From Isochrysis galbana (taxonomy: Eukaryota > Haptophyta > Isochrysidales > Isochrysidaceae): a stretch of 64,000 bases of DNA. A model generated the notes under the pieces. It made no database searches and was not told the DNA's origin. It saw nothing but the letters and a program-made list of their open reading frames with translations. The stretch lies in contig CM030934.1 in NCBI GenBank assembly GCA_018136815.1, positions 3,932,710-3,996,709 of the forward strand, written 5' to 3'. This document shows positions 9,431 to 19,561 of the stretch, in pieces. How positions within the stretch are numbered: position 1 is the first letter of the stretch; every line of letters begins with the position of its first letter. Both the position numbers and the translations under genes were made by a program.

Positions 9431-10546
9431 TCACTGGGTCTTCTTGGTCTTCTTGTGGTCTTTGGCGGCCTTGGTGGCTCCCTTGCGCGGTGGGCCGCCG
9501 AGCAGCAAGATTTGGATGACGACGATGAGATTGAGCACAAGGGAGAGGACGCAGGAGGCGAGCGTGATGGGGTCATCAAGCTCCTGCGGTGGCACCATCG
9601 ATAGATTTGTGATGCTGCTTTAGACGATTGGCCGAGGGGGATGGGATGCGGTGCGAAACGGAGAGTCAGACGTGGTGACCACGCGACTGCCGGGATAGAG
9701 AATGGCATCCGGGTGCGGCGCTCGAGCATTCTCCAACTTTGACATGCGCTGATGGGGCATCACTACCCATTGGGAGCATGCACAACCTGAAAAGGCCTCG
9801 CTATAGTAACCGAGCTGACCCAGCCCATACCTGCAGGGTCGTGAAAAGTCGAGCCATCGCGCCCATGACATTCATGAAGTACGTGATGAAGGCCAATTCA
9901 CCAGTGTGCCCCTGCCGCACATTCTGTGCGATCTGCGGTAGCCGACCGACCATTCCGAGGACCTACGGCAAGCGGGTGGCGTTCACACGTAAGGCGGTTG
10001 CTGTTTAGCTGCTCGCCCGTTGGCGTACTCTGCCTTGCGAATGGCGCGCACCATGGGGAGAGTGCCCGTCAGCTCTTCGCATGTGAGCGTGCACCGCTTC
10101 AGGCCGAGTGCCGCGCATGCGCGGGCGGGGAGCTCGAGGTCGGGCAGGGCGCGCCGGTAGAGCAGAAGCCCAACGCCGCAACACAGCGCTGCCTCAAGCG
10201 CAAATGTGCGGCCCAGACGGCGGGAGTAGTGGGCATGCATCAGGTAGATGGCGGAATTCTGGGCGAGGAGAAATGCGTTCTCCCCCCATGTCGAGAACGG
10301 GTAGCCCAGCGGCACGAAGTAGCTCACATTGAGCAGCGTGGAGAGAAAGTCGAACGTAACAGCCGAGGAAGAGATTCCATCGACAGAGCCTGCGGCGCGG
10401 ATCTTGAGGATCTGGGGTAGCTTGACGAGGGCTGATCCAGCGATTACACCATAGCCAACCAGTTTGCTCAGCAGCACTGCTGCACACTCGCCGCCAGACC
10501 ACGGATCGTGTAGCAGCTGAGAGATGCAGCGCGACGCCTCCGACAT
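9431..10546 (-). CDS. MPDU1: Mannose-P-dolichol utilization protein, PQ-loop family
   Basis: Three exons on the minus strand: 10546-10052, 9962-9831 and 9583-9431. Introns of 89 and 247 bp have GT-AG ends and stay in phase 0. The 259-residue product is close to human MPDU1 (247). MPDU1 is an ER membrane protein needed for use of dolichol-linked mannose and glucose in N-glycan and GPI-anchor assembly. The two PQ-loop signatures are visible (VKLPQILKI in exon 1, RLPQIAQN in exon 2). Other family marks are YPFSTWGENAFLLAQN, HTGELAFITYFMN, ARLFTTLQ and, in exon 3, DDPITLASCVLSL, followed by a Lys-rich tail (KDHKKTKKTQ) as in the human protein. The start is ATG at 10546; the frame is open five codons further upstream from a GTG. 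Identification rests on motif order across all three exons. Confidence 0.92.
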
Positions 10547-10799
10547 CGCTGCGGCCGCCACTGCGAGGCGAACGAAGAGAAATGCCTCTCTCTACAATTA
10601 GAGATTCCTTCTCCTTCATATTCACAGACTGACTGCATTCACACATTCACATTCGCAGATGATTAGAGAGACCCGCTGGACCGCTGCTCCCCCCACCTTC
10701 CTTTCGCTAACACCACTACACGACTTAAACCTGCGTGCGCGCGCACTCCTGGCCTCTTTCCTTCCTTCTTGGGCTATGGCTATGGCTCGCGCCCTAGAT

Positions 10800-10890
10800 A
10801 GTAGATAGGGCGGTCAAACAGCTATTTCAACATTTCAACTTCTAAGGGTGAAAATTGACCAAGTCAAGATTCAGAATTCATCACGAGATT
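10800..10890 (-). repeat. Dispersed repeat family F, copy 1
   Basis: On the minus strand this reads CTTGACTTGGTCAATTTTCA, then CCCTTAGAAGTTGAAA and a GTTTGACCGCCCTA block, matching 45055-45130 on the plus strand. It lies between MPDU1 and LAMTOR3; the remainder of 10620-11060 holds no gene I can see. Confidence 0.7.
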
Positions 10891-11065
10891 TTTGGATATG
10901 CTGACCGGATAGGTGTAACTAGCACATATCCGGTGCCCTTTGGGCCCCAGACCCCCCACGGTAGCCCCCACAACGATGCGTAAGTAACAAGAAAACGCGC
11001 AAACAGGCCAGAAACCAGAAATCAGTACTCCTATCGCATATCGCGGAGGCTATGTAGGATCAACG

Positions 11066-11155
11066 CCCCCCCCCCCCCCCCCCTCCCTCTTGTCTAATCC
11101 CCCCCTTGCGGTATCCCCCCCCCCCCCCCCCCCCCGGCCTCGCCCCTCGCGTGCG
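11066..11155 (+). promoter_or_regulatory. Double poly-C leader of LAMTOR3
   Basis: Two C runs (about 11067-11083 and 11117-11135) sit 20 nt or more upstream of the LAMTOR3 ATG. This repeats the C-rich-tract-before-ATG layout found at many genes here. A promoter or leader function is inferred from recurrence only. Confidence 0.35.
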
Positions 11156-11533
11156 ATGGCGGCATCGCTCGACGACCTAGTCGGCCGCCTGGTCGGCCTC
11201 AAGACTCTCCTGGTGTGCGACAGCGAGGGCGCGATCCTGGTGCGCGCGGGCGACACTTCTGCCGAGCCCAAGCTTCAGCGCCTTTCTGCCATCTTCGCCC
11301 AGACCGCAGAGCATGCAGGCAAGCTGGGGTTGGGGAAGAACCGCCACATCACCGCCTTCTATGACGATTCGGCTGTTGTGCACGCTAGCTGCCCTCCACT
11401 CGTGCTGAGTATAATGGTGGGGGCGGATGCAAATGTTGGGCTCATCCTCGACCAGCTGCCACACCTCACCGCAGCCCTCGCCCCGCTACAGCAGCATGTG
11501 GAGAGGCTCAATGCACAGCATACGAGGGAGTGA
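11156..11533 (+). CDS. LAMTOR3: Ragulator subunit LAMTOR3 (MP1), roadblock/LC7 fold
   Basis: An intronless 125-residue protein, the family's usual length (human 124). LAMTOR3 pairs with LAMTOR2 in the Ragulator complex on lysosome or late endosome membranes, recruiting Rag GTPases for TORC1 signalling and scaffolding MAPK signalling. Family features are the opening DDLVGRLVGLKTLLVCDSEG, the middle GLGKNRHITAFYDDS, and CPPLVLSIMVGADANVGLI. Start ATG at 11156 aligns with the family start. It stops at TGA, which also shows that TGA is a normal stop codon in this genome. No membrane segment is present, as expected. Identification is good though the family diverges fast. Confidence 0.85.
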   Translation: MAASLDDLVGRLVGLKTLLVCDSEGAILVRAGDTSAEPKLQRLSAIFAQTAEHAGKLGLGKNRHITAFYDDSAVVHASCPPLVLSIMVGADANVGLILDQLPHLTAALAPLQQHVERLNAQHTRE

Positions 11534-12123
11534 CCAGGGGGGGAAGGGAGGGGGCACGCACCGATGGTCACGATGGCCGAATGTTGTCATATACCTGCGC
11601 CCACGCGGGCATGGCTTGGTTGGGCGCCGCTCCCTGTCCTCCACCGAGTTGGGTTGGTGCTCAGCAATGCGCACCGCACGGAGGCCGACTGCCGTGGATA
11701 CTGCCGTTGACGGTCATGTTCGAGCCTGAACAGCAAGTGGGCTCCACAGTATACCTGTCGCTCTGCTCATTGTCACCCGACAATGTATTTGGCGCCTTGC
11801 TGCTTCGTTTATCTTGGTGCTACTCGCCACAATGGGGCCGGCCCAGTGACATACCAAGCTTGGTCTAAGACCATATAACATATAATGTGTGGTTTATCGT
11901 TTTTGGATGCGCGTGCACGCGCTCCTCGCTCCTCGAGGCAAGGCTGGTTTAGATAGCAGAAGGGGCGAGTGGGGGCAGGAGCGGGGAATCAGTGGGGTTG
12001 GGGTTTGGGGCTTGTCACTTGTCACGGGGCTGGGAATTGTTTACTGCCAGTCTCGTTGTTTGTATTTTATGTATAGAACACATAAACGTACGATACACAG
12101 CACATGATACATGTGACATGTAA

Positions 12124-12360
12124 CAACTAACTTTATGGTCAGTTGCCATGGAGCGCGCCGGCGCTCCCCTCCTCTCCTTCGGGCTCCCCGCCGAGGGCGC
12201 CCCACCAGTGCCAATGGAGAATGGAGCAGTCGCTGGCGAAGCGACCGCGTCCTCCTGAAGTCCTGAAGAGGCCGAGCAGGTGAGCGCGACTCCCGTCGCG
12301 CCGCACTGCCCGTGGCCCGTGGCCCCGGCCATACCACCATCAGTAGCCATGCTGGTCCCC
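12124..12360 (+). pseudogene. Remnant of the retroelement-like ORF found at 51806
   Basis: Starting at ATG 12148 the DNA follows 51806-51990: a MERA start, then LSFG, EGAPP and a region rich in Pro and Ala. Small indels shift the frame and a stop appears within about 40 codons. The sequence just upstream (ACTAACTTTATGGTCAG) also resembles the upstream end at 51785. It is a 5'-end relic of the same element. The rest of 11534-12888 has no gene. Confidence 0.6.
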
Positions 12361-12888
12361 CTCATCGGGGACAGCTGGCTGTGAGCCCTACCTGACCCAC
12401 AGCAGCAGAGCCACACAGACTCTCCAATGGGCATTTGGCCCAGGCCAGGATAACCCGGATATCTTTTAGATATTTGGTAGGTCAAGCGACAAGCGACTAG
12501 CGACTAGGCCGAGCTGTGAGTGATGAGTGTTCTCATGTTGTCTCCACCTAGATCGCTCGAGCGTAAACCGAGAACGCTCAGCCGCCCCAGAATGCTCGTT
12601 CGAAGACTGTCCCCAACCCAGAACGCTCGAGAGCTCGAGACTCGAAACCCAACGACCCAACGACCCAACCAAAAAAATTAAAAGATCAAACATCTTAACC
12701 CTTAAAAAACGGGCTTGTCGTGGTGTATATACCGGACGGGGGCCTCATGGCGAGCGGTCGAGCGCCACCTGTCGCTCTCGTCGGCACCGCGGCGCCCTCT
12801 CTCTCGCTCTCGCTCACTCTCGCTCGCTGAATCCCTCACTCCCTCCCCCTCCCCTGCCCCCCCCCCCCCCCCCCCCCCCCCTCTCCCG

Positions 12889-15800
12889 ATGGCTCTCTCC
12901 GCCGAGGCCGCGGTGCTCGTGGGCACCTTCCTCTTCCTCGCGCTCATGCTGCTTGCCCTCGGTCTCTTCATCTACCTAGACTCCTCAGACGATGAGAAGC
13001 CGAGTTCATCCTCTGTGGCTCCTCCGCCTCCCACCACTCAGACCTCGGCAGCTGGCGCACCCGGAGGCGCATGGGGCCTCTCGTCGATGCGTGGAGGTGG
13101 CACGCTCGCCGAGCGCCGGGTGTACACCACAGGCACGCGTCTCGACGAGCTGCTTCGCTGGCCAGCGCTCGATGGTGCGCTCGCACTTCTCGCCTACCTG
13201 CGCAACATGGATTGGGAGGACAAGGAGGCGCTGCTCAAAGCGCTCCCGCAGATTGCCAACTGCATTCTTGGGCTCGACACGGCGGCGAGCGGTGCGGCAG
13301 GAGGACGTGGATGGCTCAACGAACAAGCCGACATGCTGCACGAGCCTCACCGCAATGTGCGCGCTGCAAGTCAGCTCCATTCTGCGTTGATTGAGCTGCT
13401 CTCGGCTCGCGTCGAAGATGCGGCGGCAGCTACCGCTGAGGGCAAGGCGCCGGGTGGCAGCGCTACTCCGACTGCTGTCGCTGCAGACAACGGCTCGGTT
13501 GATGGGCAAATGGGCGCCCTCTTTGAACGGCTCCTTGACGCTGCGCGCGGACGAGAGGGTCAGTTGTCTCCCCACTACTCTTTCTTCTCAAAGCACTTGC
13601 CCATGTTCACTCGCCTCGCCATTGCCAACGGGAGGCTCGACCTAGTACCACTAATCTTCCGCGACCGACTTCAGGCGGCGGCGCCTGCGGCACCTGTGAG
13701 GACCATCTCGGTCCAAGAGTCGGCAGTGGGCGCAGCTGCCACGACAAGTACCAATGCAGCAGGCGGTACTACGGGGGTGCCCACTATGTGGTTGATACTT
13801 CCCGCGTGGGACTACTTCCTTTACTGCCTGTGCCTTTGGCCATTGTCAGAAAGGGGAGGCCAGGCACTCGAGGATCACAAGAGCACTCCGAGCACCGGCC
13901 ATGTGGGTGCCGTCGCGACGGTGCGATGACGCATCAGGGTCGAGCGTACCACAAGTTGCCCCCGACACCCACAGCAAGCCCCGTCCCCCCCGCATCAGAT
14001 CCCAACTCAGCCTCGGATTTGGCGGTGTTTCGTAGGTGTCTTCCGTAGTGTCTATGCACCATCGACCTTGTGACCGCTTGCCCCCGCTCTACATCACGCT
14101 GCTAGGCTCGTACCTTGACTACTTCTTGCCGCCAGTCGCGCGTGCGCCGACAGCCGAAGCCTCGCGGCTCATCGAGTCGCTCAGCCAATTCTGGATGTGC
14201 CAGAATGGTGGGGCCGCCGTCGCCAATGCAATGCACGTACAGCTCACCACAGCTTCTGTCGCAAGCCAGACGCAGCTTGCCACGCCGCCATGGAGTCGTC
14301 AGGTATGCGCTATACAACCCTCCGCCTTTCTTGCATGGAGCTCCCCACCACCACTCGACCGCCGATCCGCCGTGACCTGCCCTTCGCGCTCGCCTCCCTC
14401 TCCCTCTAGATTAACATTACGTCGGCAGCCGTCCTCTTGTGTCTCCACACTCTTGTTGCACATCTCAATCGGCACGAGGCAGCGATGGTGGCCTCTGGTG
14501 TCGGCCGCTCGGTGCAGCCCGACCACGCCTCTGCCCATGCGCACATTGCACGGCATCTGCTCAACTTCTACGGCGTCCAAATGAAAAATCTTCCCGACAT
14601 CTCTGCCAGAGTCGTCACGCTGGTCCGGCTCCTCGTTCGCTACCTTTCGCCATGGGACGCGCACCTCTCGTCTCCTTCCGCGCGCCAACGCTCTGGAGGC
14701 AGCGCCGCCGCGGCCACTGTGAGCGCCGTTACCGGCGGGAGCGCGAGCTGCAACGTTGCTTCACGTCACATTGCAACGAGGACGATGAGCCCGCCCCCTC
14801 TGCGAGCAGGATTAGCCGCCGTGCTGGATGTCGCTAGGTCAAATGGGTGCCATGCATATGTTGGTGGCGTGAGCAGCGATGCATCAGGCACAGGCACAGC
14901 CGATGGCGCAGGTAGCTCGTGCGGTGGGCATGCCACTAATACTCATAGCAGCAACCTGTTCCCCCCTGTTGATTTGGCACCATGGCGTGGGTTCATCTGC
15001 CGCTACTACCCCCTGTATGCCACTCTGTTGCGCACAATGTGTGACGAAATCACCCAGTCCAGGTGTGTGGCGAGACATCACAGCCAAATCGGGAGCTGCC
15101 GGGAGGCTATTGTGTCCCTTGAGTCGGGATGCCGTGCACCCAAGACCGGCGATGCGAACGACGCCGTCGACGTTCCTTCTCCTACTGGTGGGCAAAGGGT
15201 CCATCGCAGGCGCCATGCGTGCACGCCAGCGCTGGCGGCCGTCTCTCACCTAGGATTCTGTTGTCGAACATGTTATCAGAGGAGGTCACCTCTAGAGCAC
15301 GCCTCATGCTGGGTACAAGAAAATCCTAACAAGCTTGCTCACTTTGTGTGCCCCTAAGGTTCGAGTTCGACCAACGCTCGCATCTGGCGATGTTGCGAGA
15401 GTTCGTTGGTCTCTTCTCGACGCCGGGACTTCTCCCACTGTTACGGACCATGGGTGAGGCGACCGAGATGCTCCTGAATCGGCGTTCGTCGGCAGCCGTC
15501 TCTGGGGGTGCAGCCGCGGAGGTCCTAGCTAGCTGGTTGGCCGCGGAAGGGCCATCATGGCGATCAGCCGCTGAAGCCATGACGCCTCTAAAACTCTATA
15601 CCGCCATGGAGGCGATGGATTCCTACTTGGCAGCCAAGGCGGAAGCCATCCAAAAGAAGTAATGTCACAACTCGCTCCCTCATCTTTCAGGCATTCAGCC
15701 GGAAATCTGAGTGCATAGCGCAATGATTGATTTTGCTCATATGCCTTCGATCCTCAAGCTCGCACAATGTCTATGCTTCTTGCTGCCTGACCCGTCGCGC

Positions 15801-16858
15801 CCCGCACCACCCTCTATCTAGGCCGCATAAGAGCTACACCAGCAGCGTACAGTCAGTGCTAGTTAATCGCGTCGGTAGCTTTGCAGATGGGATCACAGGC
15901 GGGATCTCGGCACCTCAGGTAGAGTGCGCGTTGTCACCTTAAGTCTGCACATTCGCACCCTAACATCTCTATGCGTGCTTGAAGCTATTGGGCGCGGTCA
16001 AGAGCTCTCAACCCGCCGACTAGCCCTGCATCATATTGAAGCTCCCCACACCTGGCTCGTTGCTCGTCGAGTTGCGAGGCCAGACAGCCCCACAATCTGA
16101 TGGGTCAAGCATCCGGATGCAATCCGCAGGTAATAGATGAGCTACGGCAAACAGCACAGCGCGCTATGCGTGCACTCCAGCCATCCGCGACAGAAGTCGT
16201 CTCACGTCCGGCCGCGGAAGACGCCTCAAGCCGACCCTCTCTTGAAATAATCGAATTCGTTCCACCCCCGGCGGACCGAGCCCAGCTTCTACGCGGTAGG
16301 CTCCGGTGTTCCGCGCTTGCGGTGCCTTTCCGTGCATCGCCCCTAATGAAATGTCCACCTACCACTTCCGACGAATTTGCTCCTCTCGTCTCGCTGGCCG
16401 AGGCAGTTGCTGCCAAACTCCCGCCGGAACTCCTTCGCCGCGGCCTCCATCCTCGTTTGCTGGCCAGCCGGAGTGTCTTGGCTTCCCTTGCACCACTACC
16501 ACCATTAATACTTTTCCGCCCCTTCTTCTCGCAACGTCCCCTCTTCACTGCGTTGGTGTGGTTACCGATCACAATGCTCGTCTATAGTGCCGCCGCCTTA
16601 TTGCTGATTGGTCGTGCTCGTCACTCGCGGAGGAGTGGGGCTCCCGTCGCAAGCTCGTGGGTCCCACTCGCCGTGTCGCTCCTCGCCGATGGAGCCAGCG
16701 ACTCCGAGGTAACGGCAAAGCTATCGGAACAGCTAGTAGCCGCGGCTGCGAGCGACAGGGCGGAGGCAGTAGCAATAGCAGCTGTGAGGGAGGCTCACGA
16801 GAAGATGAATGCCGTCGGGGAGCTGGGCATGGTTCGCCCTGCGCTCACCCACACCTAA
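12889..16858 (+). CDS. SMPD4: Neutral sphingomyelinase 3 / SMPD4-like membrane protein
   Basis: A multi-exon gene. SMPD4 is an ER and nuclear-envelope protein linked to sphingomyelin hydrolysis. Exons I can phase are 12889-13902 (donor tentative), 14036-14302, 14410-15062 and 15359-15658; 15659-16099 is unresolved and the last exon includes 16100-16858. It follows human SMPD4 in order: PAWDYFLYCLCLWPL, then YITLLGSYLDYFLPP, a FW segment (SLSQFWMCQNG), VRLLVRYLSPWDAH, APWRGFICRYYPLY, RFEFDQRSHLAMLREF, and C-terminal hydrophobic helices after SRSVLASL. An added N-terminal membrane helix (residues 4-28, LVGTFLFLALMLLALGLFIY) is unlike the human form. A C-run leader abuts the ATG. The family call comes from motif order, as identity is low; exon joins near 13.9 and 15.7-16.1 kb need transcripts. 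Confidence 0.65.
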
Positions 16859-16984
16859 GGCGCCTCACCAAGGAATGTGGTTCCAGTTGCTAGGGCCGCT
16901 CGAGTAGCTGAGCTTCTAGTTGCCAGCTAACTAAGAGTCCACTATCCTTGTACTAACGCGACAACCGCCAATCATGGTCTCACT

Positions 16985-17470
16985 ATACTAATAATAAAAC
17001 AACTGAGCGTTAGTACCACTACCACTACTCCCACTAGCCCGGTACTATCACGACACCCCTCAGCGCTCAGCGCATCTGCCCGCACGCCTTGAAGTGGTGG
17101 CACAGACACATACACATATGTATCTCTACAAATCTCCCCCCTCGCGGCAAACCTCCGGCTCCCATTACCATTATAACTCCCCACAAGTTACAATGGGGAA
17201 AACCCCGGTGAGGCGGACCGACCTACGTCGGGCGACTCGCCGGGGAAAAAGACCGGGGGGGGGAGGGGGCTCTCGTCGAGAAGCACAACGCACAACGGCC
17301 CTTGCACAGCTCGCGCCGCGAGCAGCCCTCGAAGAAATAAATGACCGCGCCCCAAGCAAGATACCTGCCAGCGAGGACGAGGACGCCTTGAGCCACTTTC
17401 TTCTTCTCCCCCTCCTGTCGCCAGCCGCCCCTCTTCTCCCATTTGCTAGCGCAAACGGGGCCCCTTTCCG
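16985..17470 (-). repeat. Dispersed repeat family A, copy 1 (SINE-like, ATT tail)
   Basis: Matches 50430-50885 over its whole length, and shorter parts of 60835-61045, 40725-40890 and 44125-44175. Read on the minus strand it ends in ACTAACGCTCAGTT followed by an ATT-rich tail (TTTTATTATTAG). A variable AT-rich tail directly after a conserved end is typical of non-LTR retroposons. Internal blocks include CAACTCCCCACAA in reverse and a G run. No coding frame is conserved between copies. Confidence 0.65.
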
Positions 17471-17744
17471 TTTCTTTGACGAATTGGGATATTGGGATGG
17501 CCCATACATAAGGCCTGATGGCAATGAGGAAGGAGGCATGCCGGCGGCAAGCGCGGCGGAGGAGACGACTTCGGAGACCCTGACGGGCTGAAGCCCGTCA
17601 GCTGACGGAGTGGAGGTTACGGATGGGACGGAGGGAACCGGAAGGTACGGAAGGTAGGCGGCGGAAGGCACGGTATTTTGGACTTGGGCGGGTTGGACGG
17701 GCTGATCCACCTCAATGGCGGGAGGATGGATGGCGGGCAGTGGC

Positions 17745-18010
17745 GAGGGCGAGCGGGACGACGGGGCGGACATAGCGGATAGCGAGTGTGAGTGGGCGAG
17801 TGGCTGGATTGATTGGTGTTGTGAGATTGCTTGTTACGACGAGAGCGAGAAGCGAGAGCGAGAGCGAGGGAGCGAGGAGCGACTGGAACGACGAACGAGG
17901 GCGACAGAGGCCGACAGGATACCAATCCGACTAGTCCGACAACAATCCGAGACACGCACGCTCGACCTTCACCCAACATTCCCCCACACTAACGTATCTT
18001 TCCCCACTTT
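17745..18010 (+). repeat. Dispersed repeat family B, copy 2
   Basis: Same family as 90-340, with GCGAGGGCGAGCG at the start and CCACACTAACGTATC at the end. It follows family A almost directly. The next 480 bases contain GTGTTAAC-type inverted repeats near 18030-18165 but no gene. Confidence 0.6.
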
Positions 18011-18496
18011 AGGGCAGTGAACCAGTTAGAGTGTTAACCAGTTAACACCCAAACACCCAAGGGTTTGGCACTACCACCATGATAGTGTTAGGGACCGAGG
18101 CACTAACACTAACTGCCTATGTAGCCATGGTGCTTAAAGGTGTTAACATGGTGTTAATGGCTCTTTTGGCCGGAGCTGCGCAGTGTGCACGAGGGCGGCG
18201 TTTGAGGATGCGGTGTTGCGGTGCTGCCCCGCCAACGGTCATTTTGCTTCGCGCCTGCGGCGCAAGATCAACAAAGCCAAAGCAAAGCCTAAAGCCATAC
18301 ATACATGGCATAAACATAAAAGTAAAAGTGATTCATTGTTCTTGCCTTGCTTGATCCATCTAAGACGCACAAGGCACAAGGCACAAGGCACACCCAACAC
18401 TCAAGCCCCAAGCCTCGTTGTCGTTGTACCGCACACCGCGACCCTGACATCTTGACCTTCACCTTCACCCCCCGGCGTGCCCACGCTTACACTTAC

Positions 18497-19255
18497 TTAC
18501 AACTCACAATTAGCCGCGGCCAACAAGCAATGCTGGAGTGTGTCATCGGCCTGGGACACCTTGCCATCGTCATGCAGCTTCCCTGCCTTGCTGAACATAC
18601 GCTCGACACCGGCCGAAGAAGCCGGCCGACCGAGGTGCTGACGCACCATGCGCGCCAATGTGGGGAGACCTTGCGGGCGGCCAGAAGAAGAATCAGGTTT
18701 TTTGTCGTGGTCGCGCGCCTTCCACCACAGGAGCACATCTATATCGAGATTTGGCTCTTGCGGCATCGCCAAATAAAACTCGAGCTCATCAAAAGGCATG
18801 TCCTCCTCGCCCTCGTCCTCGCCGCAATCCATCCCTTCCATATCCGGCACCAACGGTTGCGCGAAGAATGAACTCACTCCCTCTGCTGATGCCGGCGCAC
18901 TGCACTTTGGTGTCGATGCAGGAGGAGGCGGCAACGAGGAAAGAGCATTAAATGAAGCTTCTGCATCTGCAGCCGCGGGCACAACCAGCTTCCAATCACT
19001 CTGCCATGTGCCACGGATTGTGGCGAGTGCCGCTTCCTTCTCATCGGAAAGATCGGTGCCTGGACGGAGCCCAGGAAACTTGAATTGCTTGAAACGAGGA
19101 TCAAGCAGAGTTGCAATCTCGAGCGCATTGCGCTCAGCAACGGGCAGCTCGTCGATCCACCTGCGCTTGAAGTCCTCATGCAGGAGCTTGCGAGCCGCGC
19201 GCACGGCAGGAATGATTTGTGACGGTCGTAGCCATTGCTGACCGGGGCAACTGAC
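18497..19255 (-). pseudogene. hAT transposase C-terminal fragment
   Basis: A 235-residue open frame carries the end of a hAT-superfamily transposase, including the dimerisation domain: DVLLWWKAR, then LPTLARMVRQHLGRPASSAG and VERMFSKAGKL. The upstream catalytic part is absent: only about 16 further codons are open before TATAGTCAG, which looks like a splice acceptor. No terminal inverted repeats are evident nearby. An acidic insert (GEDEGEEDMPFDELE) sits before the dimerisation region. The intact frame suggests a fairly recent truncation or a captured exon. A second, shorter relic with SAGVERMFSKAGKLLHDDL lies at 27138-27257. Confidence 0.85.
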
Positions 19256-19561
19256 TATAAAGTTAGTTCGAGGCCTAGGTAGGTAGGTGCATATGTGCGA
19301 AAGGATTATACGCTCCCTACACGTGAAAGTGTAAGCCTAAATTCACGTCTGCTGTGCCTATGCATCGTGTGAAGTGCACCATGCAAGGCTGTAACAATGA
19401 ATCAAGCGGACGCACGCAACCATGTTGTGCTGCGCACCCACCATCATTAGGCGCACAAGCGCGGATTATCACCCACAAGCACAAAGAAGGCGGCGCTTGA
19501 TTAATCTAGCTTAGCCTGCCTCACCAAAAAAAGGAGAAAACGCATAGAATGACTGCAGTGC

